From: Microbacterium sp. SORGH_AS_0862
GTDB taxonomy: Bacteria; Actinomycetota; Actinomycetes; Actinomycetales; Microbacteriaceae
Assembly: GCF_030818795.1 (NCBI RefSeq)
Contig: NZ_JAUTAY010000001.1
Location: 2,480,001-2,544,000, forward strand
DNA length: 64,000 nucleotides
Reading direction: 5' to 3'
The notes below the pieces were generated by a model. That model saw nothing but the letters and a program-made list of their open reading frames with translations, was not told the DNA's origin and searched no databases. Within the stretch, counting starts at the first letter, position 1. Every line of letters begins with the position of its first letter. Positions 34,830-43,192 of this stretch are shown in pieces. Made by a program: the position numbers and the translations under genes.

Positions 34830-35020
34830 GATGCGGCCGCACCGTCCTGGCGTCGCGCCGCCCAGATCGCCTCGATGGCCTCCCGGTGCGAGCTGTGCAG
34901 GTACAGCGAGCGGTAGCTCAGCGAGAAGCTGTCGGGGGTGATCGCGTCGGTGTAGTGCACGACGATGGCGCTGTCGAGCCCGAGCAGCCGCTCTACCTCC
35001 GCGTTCACGCGCTCAGGCAC
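34826..35020 (-). CDS. Hypothetical 64-residue protein
   Basis: Begins with GTG 35020 (PERVNAEVERLLGLDSAIVV, then SLSYRSLYLHSSHREAIEAI). No recognised domain. In frame, codons upstream of the GTG read FDGGAS and remain open for another 12 codons or so without ATG or GTG. No good ribosome site is visible, so the start is uncertain. It is coupled to the 75-residue gene. Confidence 0.5.
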   Translation of the reverse strand: MPERVNAEVERLLGLDSAIVVHYTDAITPDSFSLSYRSLYLHSSHREAIEAIWAARRQDGAAAS

Positions 35021-35149
35021 GCTCGCGCCGCCGTCGAATCGGAGCGGCGGACGTCGGGATGCGTGCCGTCATGCCACGAACGTACGCGATGCGCCCCGAC
35101 AGTCGGCGGGGCTTGCGCAGCGGAGCGGGAACAGTTCGCCGACCTGGCG

Positions 35150-35791
35150 TCAGGAGATGAGGCTCGTTCCGCATTCCGCGCAGAAGCGGGATGTGCCGGG
35201 GTTCTCCGCGCGGCAACCGGTGCACATACGGACACTCACCAGTGAGGCCCCGCACTCCCCGCAGAACTTGCCGCCGTGCGACTGCGCGCCGCACGCGGGG
35301 CAGCGCGGCTGGGCCTGGCGACCGAGGTCGACGCCGCCGACCAGGTCCACGGTCTCCAGCCGCTGGCGCATCTGCTGACGCCGAGCCTCGACCTGCAGCT
35401 GCGCGAGCTCCTCGGTGAGGGCGGGGGAGCAGCGCACGCACTGCCCGACCTGATCGTTCCAGCACGCGTCGCCGCACACCCAGTCGCTGCATCCGCGGCA
35501 CTGGTGGAACCGCGGGCCGATCTCCGCGGTGGCGGCGCGCAGCGCCTCATCCTTGGCGGGGGAGTTGGTGCTGCGGTCGAGCAGGTTCTCGGCCATGGAG
35601 GTGAACTGCGACAGCTGGCCACCGAAGAGGTTGCCGAGACCACGCGCGATCTTCTGGCCGGCCGCGCGAGGGTCGCGGCGGAACGCCGAACGGTAGCCGT
35701 TGCCGCAGCGCTCGCAGCGGAACTCGAACTGGTAGCCGTCGGCGTTGGAGAGGTCGCTGAAGTTGTCGGTGAACGGCACGTGCTCAGACAT
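35150..35791 (-). CDS. Zinc-ribbon protein with four Cys clusters
   Basis: 213 residues. Cys pairs are seen at FRCERCGNGY (near 26), CRGCSDWVCGDACW and CVRC (near 97-120), CPACGAQSHGGKFCGECG (near 167) and CTGCRAENPGTSRFCAECG (near 190). The two last are double zinc ribbons. Between are helical stretches (LTEELAQLQVEARRQQMRQR). These proteins are common in actinobacteria and of unknown role; nucleic-acid or protein binding is inferred. AGGAG lies before ATG 35791. Confidence 0.8.
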   Translation of the reverse strand: MSEHVPFTDNFSDLSNADGYQFEFRCERCGNGYRSAFRRDPRAAGQKIARGLGNLFGGQLSQFTSMAENLLDRSTNSPAKDEALRAATAEIGPRFHQCRGCSDWVCGDACWNDQVGQCVRCSPALTEELAQLQVEARRQQMRQRLETVDLVGGVDLGRQAQPRCPACGAQSHGGKFCGECGASLVSVRMCTGCRAENPGTSRFCAECGTSLIS

Positions 35792-35934
35792 GTGACTCCT
35801 GGGAGAGTCGGTCGGGTCCGAGGGGGAATCGGATGCCTCGTGCCGGTGCGCCCGGGCGCGATCTGCGTCCTGATCAGACGATAACACCGTGGATTCGGGG
35901 TCCAGAACCGCTGTGGATTGCCGCATCCTCTCGG

Positions 35935-36594
35935 TCAGTGGGCGAGGCTCGAGACGAGGTTGATGGTCGCCGCGACGACCACGACGCCGAGGAGGAACGA
36001 CAGGAGCGCATGGCGAAGGGCCTCGCGTCGGATGGTGCTGCTGGTGATGGTGGTGTCCGACACCTGGTACGTCATGCCGAGGGTGAACGCGAGGTAGGCG
36101 AAGTCGCGGTAGGCGGGGGGATCCGGCTGGTTGAAGTCGATGCCGCCGTGCTGTGCGTAGTAGAGCGCGGCGTAGCGGAGGCTGAAGAGCACGTGGATGA
36201 GGAACCACGACGACGCCACGGTGACGACCGCGATGCCGGCCAGTTCGAGCCGGGCGGAGTTCGAGCTCACGGTGCCCGCCTCCACCAGCACGAGCGCGAT
36301 GGCCCCGAAGCTTGCGAGACTGGCCAGCACCAGCAGGGTCTGCGCGGTTGTCCGGGTCGGATCCTCGCGCGTCGCGTGCTGCTCGGTCTGGACGGCGTCC
36401 AGCCGCAGGATGCCGAGCCACACCCACGCCGAGAAGGTGCCGGCCCCCGCGATCCAGCCGATGGCAGGGGCGTAGATCCACGAGGACGTCAGGCCTACGG
36501 CGACAGTGACGACGAAGAACACGCCGAAAAGGAGCGTGACCCGCCACCCGGCGCGGTGGCGGCGCGAGGAGAAATCCGTGGCCGGGGTGCTCAC
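35935..36594 (-). CDS. DUF1345 family membrane protein
   Basis: 219 residues with five or six helices; SSWFLIHVLFSLRYAALYY and PAYRDFAYLAFTLGMTYQVSD are the conserved DUF1345 blocks. Function unknown. The start is GTG 36594, which has no clear ribosome site. The stop of an 8-codon upstream ORF overlaps this GTG (GTGA), and that ORF begins with a leaderless ATG at 36617, so this gene appears to be translated by coupling. Confidence 0.85.
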   Translation of the reverse strand: MSTPATDFSSRRHRAGWRVTLLFGVFFVVTVAVGLTSSWIYAPAIGWIAGAGTFSAWVWLGILRLDAVQTEQHATREDPTRTTAQTLLVLASLASFGAIALVLVEAGTVSSNSARLELAGIAVVTVASSWFLIHVLFSLRYAALYYAQHGGIDFNQPDPPAYRDFAYLAFTLGMTYQVSDTTITSSTIRREALRHALLSFLLGVVVVAATINLVSSLAH

Positions 36595-36617
36595 GCGCGG
36601 GCCGTTCGCTCTTGCAT
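36591..36617 (-). CDS. Leaderless 8-codon upstream ORF (MQERTARA)
   Basis: Minus strand TACGAT (36624-36629), 6 nt, ATG 36617, eight codons (MQERTARA), then TGA overlapping GTG 36594 of the DUF1345 gene. The spacing equals that of other leaderless genes here. It is too short for a protein function and more likely delivers ribosomes to the weak GTG start. Confidence 0.5.
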   Translation of the reverse strand: MQERTARA

Positions 36618-36730
36618 ACCCGGATCGTACGGCGTGCGCGGGGCGGGCAGCCCTGTGGATTGCCGTGACGCGCGGGTCGCGCCACACTGAACTCGATGCG
36701 GTGAATCAGCCGGACCTTGGGGGTGGCGAG

Positions 36731-37099
36731 GTGAGAGACGAGAACGCTCGTGCGACACACGAGGTGCTGGCTGGGTTGGGATTTGAGGACGGTGATGCCG
36801 GGGGCGTCGCCGAGCCGTCGAAGCAGGCAGAGACCGACGGGCGCTCCCGCCTGTTCGCGCGGGTACTGCTCATCGTCGCCGGCCTTGCCGGCATCGCAGG
36901 CGGGTTCGTCATCGCCGGGCACGGGGCGGCCTACCTCTTGGCTCAGACGGCTCTTTTTCCCTGGCTCATCCGATTCGGGCCCGAGTACCTCGACGTCATG
37001 GTCCCTTCGGTGCTCATTCTCGTCGGCGGTGCGCTGCTCGCGTTCGTGGGGTTCGGCCTGATCATGACGTCCCTCAATCTGGGGCAGACCCGCCGCTGA
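36731..37099 (+). CDS. Small membrane protein of unknown function
   Basis: 122 residues: a hydrophilic N-terminal half (ARATHEVLAGLGFEDGDAGG) and two helices at about 45-70 and 90-115. No family recognised. GTG 36731 has a GGGGGTGG stretch upstream; GTG 36701 is an alternative start. The last 26 nt overlap the convergent NAD(P)-binding protein gene. Confidence 0.55.
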   Translation: MRDENARATHEVLAGLGFEDGDAGGVAEPSKQAETDGRSRLFARVLLIVAGLAGIAGGFVIAGHGAAYLLAQTALFPWLIRFGPEYLDVMVPSVLILVGGALLAFVGFGLIMTSLNLGQTRR

Positions 37100-37958
37100 G
37101 GACGCGGCCGGCGCTGTCCTCCCCTTGGAACAGGCGCTTGTTGTCTTCCACCCATCGGCGGAACGTGCGAGACGGCTTGCCGGTGATGCGCGTGTACTCG
37201 GCTGACAGGGGTGGGGTGGACCCGACGGCCTCCCGCCAATCCTTGATGATCTGGCGTACCCAGACCTCCGGAACATGACGCGAGAGCATCGCCGCCGACT
37301 CCGCCTCCGTCTGTTCGGTCACCGAGAGCGGCCGTCCGATGACGTCGCCGATGATCTCGATCTGTTCGCGCAACGTGAGGCGTTCGGGTCCGCTGAGTGA
37401 CGGCGCCTGTCCCATCAGGGCGTCCGAGGTCATCGCGATCACGGCGACATCGGCGATGTCCTGTTCGTGGATGGGGGCCTGCACCGCATCCGGGTGAGGG
37501 AGAGGGACGGCTCCGTCGCTCCTGATGGCCCAGCTCCACCGCGCAGCGTTGCTGGCGAAGCCGCCCGGTCGGAGGAACGTGTAGGCGAGCCCCGACTCCT
37601 CGACGGCTCGTTCGACGCGAAGGAAGCGGCCGCCGTTGAAATCCTCCGCCGCGCCCGGCAGGGTGACGGCGCTGGAGGACAGCAGCACCACATGTCGCAC
37701 GTGGGCGGCGGCAAGCGTGTGCAGCAGCGGTTCCGGCGCAGCGAGATCTGCGTAGAGGAACACCCGATCGACGCCCACAAGGGCATCGGCGAAGGATGCG
37801 GGGTCGTCGAGGTCCGCGGCGAAGGTCTGCACGGAGGCGGGCAGAGTCAGCTTCTCGGGCGAACGACTGGTCGCACGGACCTCCGCTCCGCGCTCGAGGA
37901 GTCCTTCCACCACCGCGCCGCCCACGGCGCCGCTCGCACCCACAACCAGAACAGACAT
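37074..37958 (-). CDS. NAD(P)-binding NmrA-like protein
   Basis: 294-residue atypical short-chain dehydrogenase fold. Dinucleotide motif VLVVGASGAVGGAVVEGL at residues 3-20, RATSRSPEKL after strand 2, VLLSSSAVTLPG near 96, and LRPGGFASNAARW near 135. The catalytic Tyr-Lys pair of classical members is absent, as in NmrA/quinone-reductase QorB-like proteins. AAGGG precedes ATG 37958. It is divergent from a TetR gene with three operator-like repeats between, so it is the probable target of that regulator. Confidence 0.87.
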   Translation of the reverse strand: MSVLVVGASGAVGGAVVEGLLERGAEVRATSRSPEKLTLPASVQTFAADLDDPASFADALVGVDRVFLYADLAAPEPLLHTLAAAHVRHVVLLSSSAVTLPGAAEDFNGGRFLRVERAVEESGLAYTFLRPGGFASNAARWSWAIRSDGAVPLPHPDAVQAPIHEQDIADVAVIAMTSDALMGQAPSLSGPERLTLREQIEIIGDVIGRPLSVTEQTEAESAAMLSRHVPEVWVRQIIKDWREAVGSTPPLSAEYTRITGKPSRTFRRWVEDNKRLFQGEDSAGRVLSGGSAPD

Positions 37959-37977
37959 CAGACACCCTTCTCAATTA

Positions 37978-38019
37978 CGAACGTTGTTCGCGAACAGTAT
38001 TCGTTACGAACGGCGTTCG
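37978..38019. promoter_or_regulatory. Three CGAAC-N3-GTTCG operators (TetR target)
   Basis: Three 13-bp dyads: 37978-37990 CGAACGTTGTTCG, 37991-38003 CGAACAGTATTCG (one mismatch) and 38007-38019 CGAACGGCGTTCG. They lie 11 nt before the TetR -10 (TACTCT, 38030-38035), over its -35 region. On the other strand TACTGT within site 2 can serve as the -10 for the NAD(P)-binding gene. Both genes are probably repressed by the TetR protein. Confidence 0.7.
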
Positions 38020-38029
38020 TGTCAACTGG

Positions 38030-38035
38030 TACTCT
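38030..38035 (+). promoter_or_regulatory. Leaderless -10 hexamer of the TetR gene
   Basis: TACTCT, 6 nt, ATG 38042. Confidence 0.6.
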
Positions 38036-38041
38036 CGGCGC

Positions 38042-38716
38042 ATGACTTCGACAGGCGATGGGCGAGCCCGCCGCGGAAGATCCGCCAAGGCTCCGCTTTC
38101 TCGGCAGGCGATTCTGGATGCGGCGAAGCAACTGGTGCGCGAACGGGGGGTCGACGCGCTGACCCTGCGACAGGTCGCGGATCGCGTCGAAACGGGGCCT
38201 GCATCCCTGTACGCGTACTTCGCCAACCGTGACGTACTGCTCGAGCATCTTCTCGACGCGGCGTACGGCGAGGTGGAACTCGTCGAGATCACGACGGGCG
38301 GATGGAAGCCGGCGCTCGCCGCCACGATCGGCAACACCATCGACGCTCTCGGTCGCTACCCCGGCCTCGGAGGTGTCGCGCTCGGGACCATTCCGACGCT
38401 GCCAGGCGCGCTTCGGCTCGCGGAGCACGAGCTGACGCTGATGGATGCGGGAGGTGTGCCGGACGATCGTGCCGCGCTGGCCGTCGATCTCATCGCTCAG
38501 TTCGCCGCATCCACCGCCGTCGAACGGGCCGTGCGTCACGAGGATCCTCGCGGTGCCGTGCAGCGGGGGCGGGTGCGGGCCATGTACCAAGAGGCCGATC
38601 CCGCCCGGTTCCCTCGCGTGACGAGATCCGCCGCACTGCTGACCGGCCCGGGCGACGAGGCGCGACGCGTCTTCGCCATCGACCTCATCGTGAACGGGAT
38701 CGAGCGCCGCGAGTGA
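38042..38716 (+). CDS. TetR family transcriptional regulator
   Basis: 224 residues. The N-terminal TetR DNA-binding domain spans 18-66 (LSRQAILDAAKQLVRERG, LTLRQVADRVETGPASLYAY). The C-terminal ligand domain resembles the TetR_C subgroup with a GYxP-like segment (ALGRYPGLGGVALGTIPT). Leaderless start at 38042. It is divergent from the NAD(P)-binding protein and likely binds the three dyads in between, controlling itself and the neighbour. The ligand is unknown. Confidence 0.9.
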   Translation: MTSTGDGRARRGRSAKAPLSRQAILDAAKQLVRERGVDALTLRQVADRVETGPASLYAYFANRDVLLEHLLDAAYGEVELVEITTGGWKPALAATIGNTIDALGRYPGLGGVALGTIPTLPGALRLAEHELTLMDAGGVPDDRAALAVDLIAQFAASTAVERAVRHEDPRGAVQRGRVRAMYQEADPARFPRVTRSAALLTGPGDEARRVFAIDLIVNGIERRE

Positions 38717-38717
38717 G

Positions 38718-38749
38718 TGTAAATGCTCAGCTCGCGCTGAGCATTTACA
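38718..38749. repeat. 32-bp inverted repeat, AT-rich
   Basis: 14-bp perfect arms (first arm TGTAAATGCTCAGC) with a 4-nt TCGC centre, directly after the TetR stop. It lacks a T tract. It lies 96 nt before the giant surface protein start and could be its operator or an mRNA-end hairpin. Confidence 0.5.
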
Positions 38750-38844
38750 TAGCTGAAACACAGAAGCGCATCCGAGAAACACCGCCTCTCTAAGTTCCGG
38801 GGTGGACGTATCCGTCCGTTACCCGAACGCAGGAAGAGGACGCC

Positions 38845-41800
38845 GTGAAGGCACTCGGCTCCGCGCGCTGGCGCGCGCTCGCCACAATCCCCATCATCGC
38901 CGCTTTGCTTCTCCCCGCCGCGCCCGCGGTCGCTGCCTCCGCTCCGGCGGCCGTTCCGGCCGCTGCGGGCGACATGCTCGATCCGGACACGCTGCCCGAC
39001 CCCACAGCGCGTGGGCCGTTCGCCGCCTCGACCATCCAGGAGACGAAGCTGGGCACGGTCGCGCTGCAGGAGCCCAACTCCCAGGGCGGTGCGCCGACGG
39101 CGGGCTCCGCGCAGGCGGCTGAGAACATCGAGATCCGGGGAGCGCTGTACTACCCGAGCGACCGCCGCGAGCCGTCACCCGTTCTCGTGCTCGTGCACGG
39201 CAACCACGGATCATGCGATGTCGCGGGCTCGAACACGACGCTCTCCTGCAACCAGTTCAAGCGCAACGAGGCGGGATACGCGTACCTCGGTGAGAACCTG
39301 GCGACGTGGGGGTACACGGTCTTCTCCGTGTCTCAGGACCAGCTGATGATGCGCCAGGACAGCACGAGCGGCAAGGGCATGCATCAGCGGCGGCTCCTCA
39401 TCGCCGCGACGCTCGACGCGCTCACGGCCGCCAACCAGCCGGGGGGTCTGCCCGTCGACGAGCACACCACTCTCGGTACGACGCTCGTCGGCAAGCTCGA
39501 CATGACGCGCATCGGGCTCATGGGTCACTCCCGCGGTGGCGACGCCGTCACGAGCTTCATCGACTACAACCGCATCCGCACCGATGGGCCGCGGTACCCG
39601 TTGCGCGGTGTCATCGCGCTTGCGCCCGTGGACTACGAGCGCAAGGCGCCGTACGGCGTGCCCTTCATGTCTGTGCTTCCCTGGTGCGACGGCGACGTCT
39701 CCAACCTCCAGGGCGCTCGATTCTTCGAGCGCAGCCAGTACATCAACGGCGAGAACCCCTTCCCGTCGATCCAGGTCTCGCACCTGGGCGCCAACCACAA
39801 CTGGTACAACTCCGTCTGGTTCGCCGACGGCCAGGACGGCAACACCAGCGGCGACGCCGCATGCGGTGACACCCGACCGTCCAGCACCAACAATGTCGCG
39901 GCCACCAACCACCGTCTCAGCGGCGCCGCCAGCTACGACCCGTGGTCGTACCGCGTCGATAACTCCGACACCTACAACCCCCTCGTGAACACGAAGATCT
40001 CCGGCGACCCGGCGCGCATGGGCGCGCAGGAGAAGCTGGGCCTCGCGACGATGGCCGCCTTCTTCCGTCGCTACGTCGGCGGCGAGGGCGCGTTCGAGCC
40101 GTACATGACCGGCGAGCTGTCGAACACGACCACGCACAACCAGGTGCCCGCGTCCGCGTGTCCGAGCATCACCGCGGGTGACACGGCGATCTCCTGCGCC
40201 GATCGCGTGTCGACGACCTACTTCGCGCCGTCCAACGAGCGCATCGACATCATTCGCCCCGAGGTGGAGAACCCGCTCACGCTCAACGCGCTGGGCGGCG
40301 CGCTCAGCGGGACGGGATTCGCGAACCCTTACCTCGACAACGACGGCGTGACTCCGCGTCCGCAGCCGACGCTGGGATACGACTGGTGCAACCCGGAGCC
40401 GAACCAGTTCTCGACCAGCGTGCTCGGCATCGCGGGTCAGCCGACCGGCGCGAAGGCCTGCCCCCTGCCCGGCAAGGCGGAGATCGGCGGACAGAACGGC
40501 ACTCGGGAGAACTCGCCGATCAACCAGTCCTACGGACGGCAGCTCTCGCTCGCGTGGGAGAAGGGCTCGTCGGCGACGCTGACCGCCCAGATCCCGGCGG
40601 CCTCGAAGGACGTCAGCGGCATGAAGGCGCTCGCGCTGTCGGCGGATGTCAACTTCTTCGATCCGCGCAACCCCGGCTACGCATCGCGGGAGCCCGGAGC
40701 GCCGGCGGCGGACGTGATGTGGAACCCCTCCGCATCCAGCCAGGACTTCGACATCGTGCTGACCGACACCGCGGGCAAGGCGGCTTCGGTGCGCGCCGGC
40801 GACCCGCGCTGGGGCAACGCGCTGCACATGGCGACGGGCACGAAGACGCCGTCGACCCACATCGTGCTGGAGCAGATCCGTGTGCCGCTCACCGAGTTCA
40901 CCGCGCAGGGTGTGGACGTGTCCTCGCTCGCCAAGCTCGAACTGCGATTCGGGGTCGAGGGTACGCCGGAATCGGGTTCGATCCAGCTCGCTGACGTGAG
41001 GTTCCAGGAGGCGGCCACCGCCGCGCCGATGATCCTTTCGGACGGCACCGCGAAGAACGCGGGCGCCGGATTCGGTGAGCCGGCCTCGGGCCCGAGCCCG
41101 AAGGCGTTCCTCGAGAAGACAGACATCACCGCAGGCGCGCTCGCGCTGCCCGACACCGTGGCCGACCCCGCGTCGAACGTGACGTGGGTCGTCGACGACG
41201 ACAAGGTGCAGTGCCCGAACGCCAACTTCACGAAGATCCAGGAGGCGATCGACTTCGCATCGCCCTGGGACACGATCGTGGTGTGCGAGGGGACCTACCA
41301 GGAGCGTTCGACGCCCACCGTCGCCGCACGCAACCCCGTCTCGGCGCTCGCGCCCGGCGCGACCAACGGTCTGACGATCGCCAAGCCACTGAAGATCAAG
41401 GGCGCTGGCGCCGACAAGGTGACCATCATGCCGGATCAGTCGCTCGCGACTCTGGAGGGCTCGACACCGTATCTGCGCGACACGGGCGGCAACGTCGTCA
41501 CGGTGTCGCGGCAGTCGCTGGGCTCGACGGACACCAACGAGCTGTTCGTCGACATCTCCGGCGTCACGATCACCTCGGGTTCGGTCTGGGCCGAGGCGGG
41601 CGTCGCCTTCGTCAACACGGCCGGTCGCATCAGCGACAGCGTGATCGGACCGCTGAAGACGGCCACGACCCCTGAAGAGCGCGCTGCGCACCCGCACGGA
41701 TGGGGTGTCGTGAAGACGAACTTCCTGCAGGGAGCCGGTGCCGGGACGGTGGAGACCGAACTCACGATCGCGGACAGCCGTGTGACCGGGTTCCAATCGG

Positions 41801-43068
41801 GCGGCATCCTGTTCGACGGTGCCCGCGGGGCGGACGGCGACGCGGCGAATCTGCTGCGGGCGGGCATCCGTCAGCACGGATACGTGACCGGCACCGTCAT
41901 CGAAGGTGCCCCGAACGCGGGCCAGCCGCAGGTCGGCGTGCGCTATACGAGCGGGTTCGACGGGTTCGTCGCATCGAGTCGCATCACGGGACACCGCTTC
42001 GACGCGACTCCGACGTCCGCCGTCGGCGTCGAGCTGCGCGACGCGGGTGCTGTCGAGGTTCGTGAATCGGTTGTGACCGGCAACGGTGTGAGCGTGGCGA
42101 ACCGTGACGCGTCGGGTACGGCGCCGCGTACCGACGCGCCCGTGACGGTGCGCGGCAGCCTCGTCGACGGTCTCTCAGCCGACGGATCCACCGTGACCGT
42201 CCTCGACCCGAAGGCCGTCGAGCCGGCGGGCGTGCCCATGACCGTGGGTGCCGTGGACAATGCGGCGCCGGCGGCAGCGATCGTCGACCCCGGTGCGGGC
42301 CTCACGATCGAGGTCGGTGACACGATCGCTCCGCTCGTGCGGGCGAAGGACGACCTCGCCGTCACCTCCGTGGAGCTGCTCGCGAACGGGAAGTCGGTGG
42401 GGCTGACGGGTGTCTCGCCCTACGCCTTCTCTTGGCAGGCCGCCGAGGCCGACAAGGGCACCAAGGTCGCCTTCACGGCCGTGGTGACGGATGCGGGAGG
42501 CATGAAGACGACGACGGATGCGCTAGAGGTGACCGTTGCGGGAGATGCGCCCGGTGGACAGGAGCCTGGTGGCGAAGAGCCCGGTGGACAGGAGCCTGGT
42601 GGCGAAGAGCCCGGTGGACAGGAGCCTGGTGGCGAAGAGCCCGGTGGGCAGGAGCCTGGTGGCGAAGAGTCTCCGGCTGCCACGGCGGTGCTGTCCCTGT
42701 CTGCGCAGACGGTCAAGGCGGGTGATCCGGTGACGGTGAGCGGGGCCGGCTTCGCTCCGGGAACTCAGTTGCGGCTCGAGCTGCACTCGGTGCCCGTGGT
42801 CCTGGGCAACGAGACCGTCGGGGCGGATGGATCCTTCCAGACCACGGTCACCATCCCCGCGGATGCGGCGGCCGGGGCGCACACGCTGCGCGCCTTCGCA
42901 GCCTCCTCGGAGCTCGCATCGGTCGCCCTTGAGGTGACGGTCTCATCGCCGCTCGCAGCCACTGGCGGTGCGCTGTGGACGACCGGCATCGTGCTGGGGG
43001 CGCTGCTGCTGGCCGTCGGAATCGCGATGCTGCTGCTGGTCGTGCGGCGGCGGATGCGCGTGAGCTGA
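38845..43068 (+). CDS. 1,407-residue multidomain surface protein: esterase-like, beta-helix, Ig-like, LAATG
   Basis: Signal peptide 1-30. An alpha/beta hydrolase domain (about 90-400) has LVLVHGNHGSC and IGLMGHSRGGDAV with Ser near 228. A beta-rich region (about 545-720) precedes a pectate-lyase-like right-handed helix region (about 780-1120; KIQEAIDFASPWDTIVVCEG). An Ig-like domain (about 1135-1230) and a Gly-Gly-Gln-Glu-Pro linker follow. Then comes the Ig-type module shared with two other proteins here, LAATGG near 1371, a helix and an Arg-rich end. GTG 38845 has AGGAAGAGGA upstream. It is probably a wall-anchored enzyme acting on an esterified polymer; substrate unknown. Confidence 0.8.
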   Translation: MKALGSARWRALATIPIIAALLLPAAPAVAASAPAAVPAAAGDMLDPDTLPDPTARGPFAASTIQETKLGTVALQEPNSQGGAPTAGSAQAAENIEIRGALYYPSDRREPSPVLVLVHGNHGSCDVAGSNTTLSCNQFKRNEAGYAYLGENLATWGYTVFSVSQDQLMMRQDSTSGKGMHQRRLLIAATLDALTAANQPGGLPVDEHTTLGTTLVGKLDMTRIGLMGHSRGGDAVTSFIDYNRIRTDGPRYPLRGVIALAPVDYERKAPYGVPFMSVLPWCDGDVSNLQGARFFERSQYINGENPFPSIQVSHLGANHNWYNSVWFADGQDGNTSGDAACGDTRPSSTNNVAATNHRLSGAASYDPWSYRVDNSDTYNPLVNTKISGDPARMGAQEKLGLATMAAFFRRYVGGEGAFEPYMTGELSNTTTHNQVPASACPSITAGDTAISCADRVSTTYFAPSNERIDIIRPEVENPLTLNALGGALSGTGFANPYLDNDGVTPRPQPTLGYDWCNPEPNQFSTSVLGIAGQPTGAKACPLPGKAEIGGQNGTRENSPINQSYGRQLSLAWEKGSSATLTAQIPAASKDVSGMKALALSADVNFFDPRNPGYASREPGAPAADVMWNPSASSQDFDIVLTDTAGKAASVRAGDPRWGNALHMATGTKTPSTHIVLEQIRVPLTEFTAQGVDVSSLAKLELRFGVEGTPESGSIQLADVRFQEAATAAPMILSDGTAKNAGAGFGEPASGPSPKAFLEKTDITAGALALPDTVADPASNVTWVVDDDKVQCPNANFTKIQEAIDFASPWDTIVVCEGTYQERSTPTVAARNPVSALAPGATNGLTIAKPLKIKGAGADKVTIMPDQSLATLEGSTPYLRDTGGNVVTVSRQSLGSTDTNELFVDISGVTITSGSVWAEAGVAFVNTAGRISDSVIGPLKTATTPEERAAHPHGWGVVKTNFLQGAGAGTVETELTIADSRVTGFQSGGILFDGARGADGDAANLLRAGIRQHGYVTGTVIEGAPNAGQPQVGVRYTSGFDGFVASSRITGHRFDATPTSAVGVELRDAGAVEVRESVVTGNGVSVANRDASGTAPRTDAPVTVRGSLVDGLSADGSTVTVLDPKAVEPAGVPMTVGAVDNAAPAAAIVDPGAGLTIEVGDTIAPLVRAKDDLAVTSVELLANGKSVGLTGVSPYAFSWQAAEADKGTKVAFTAVVTDAGGMKTTTDALEVTVAGDAPGGQEPGGEEPGGQEPGGEEPGGQEPGGEEPGGQEPGGEESPAATAVLSLSAQTVKAGDPVTVSGAGFAPGTQLRLELHSVPVVLGNETVGADGSFQTTVTIPADAAAGAHTLRAFAASSELASVALEVTVSSPLAATGGALWTTGIVLGALLLAVGIAMLLLVVRRRMRVS
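42550..42669 (+). repeat. Four 30-bp tandem repeats inside the surface-protein gene
   Basis: Copies at 42550, 42580, 42610 and 42640, with only one or two base changes, encode the repeated peptide GGQEPGGEEP. Near-identity at DNA level suggests recent expansion by slippage. Confidence 0.85.
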
Positions 43069-43080
43069 GGTCGCTGAACG

Positions 43081-43120
43081 AGACGGGGCGAGGGCTGTGA
43101 CCCTCGCCCCGTCTTCTTTG
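43081..43120 (+). terminator. Intrinsic terminator after the surface-protein gene
   Basis: A 14-bp perfect stem (43081-43094 with 43101-43114), loop CTGTGA, followed by TCTTTG. Confidence 0.85.
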
Positions 43121-43137
43121 CATCACTTGCCTTCGAT

Positions 43138-43154
43138 ATACCCCAGGGGGGTAT
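43138..43154. promoter_or_regulatory. CsoR-type copper operator
   Basis: ATACCCC-AGG-GGGGTAT, a perfect dyad of the CsoR class, overlapping the -10 TATTCT (43152-43157). A TTGCCT lies 19 nt upstream of that -10. It predicts copper-responsive repression of the downstream ATPase. No csoR gene is in the window. Confidence 0.75.
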
Positions 43155-43192
43155 TCTGGATTCGCGGACGCGGTCCGCGGAGGGAGGGCAGG

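Noticed and set aside
37978..38019. CGAAC-N3-GTTCG repeats as LexA sites
   Set aside because: Spacer is 3 rather than 4, there are three copies, and they lie between a TetR gene and its divergent neighbour.
39211..41994. 927-residue open frame opposite the giant surface protein
   Set aside because: Arg/His/Val-rich shadow; the plus-strand frame has a signal peptide, catalytic motif and sorting signal.
42550..42669. Regular 30-bp repeats as a CRISPR array
   Set aside because: There are no spacers and the repeat is in frame within a coding region; it is a tandem peptide repeat.
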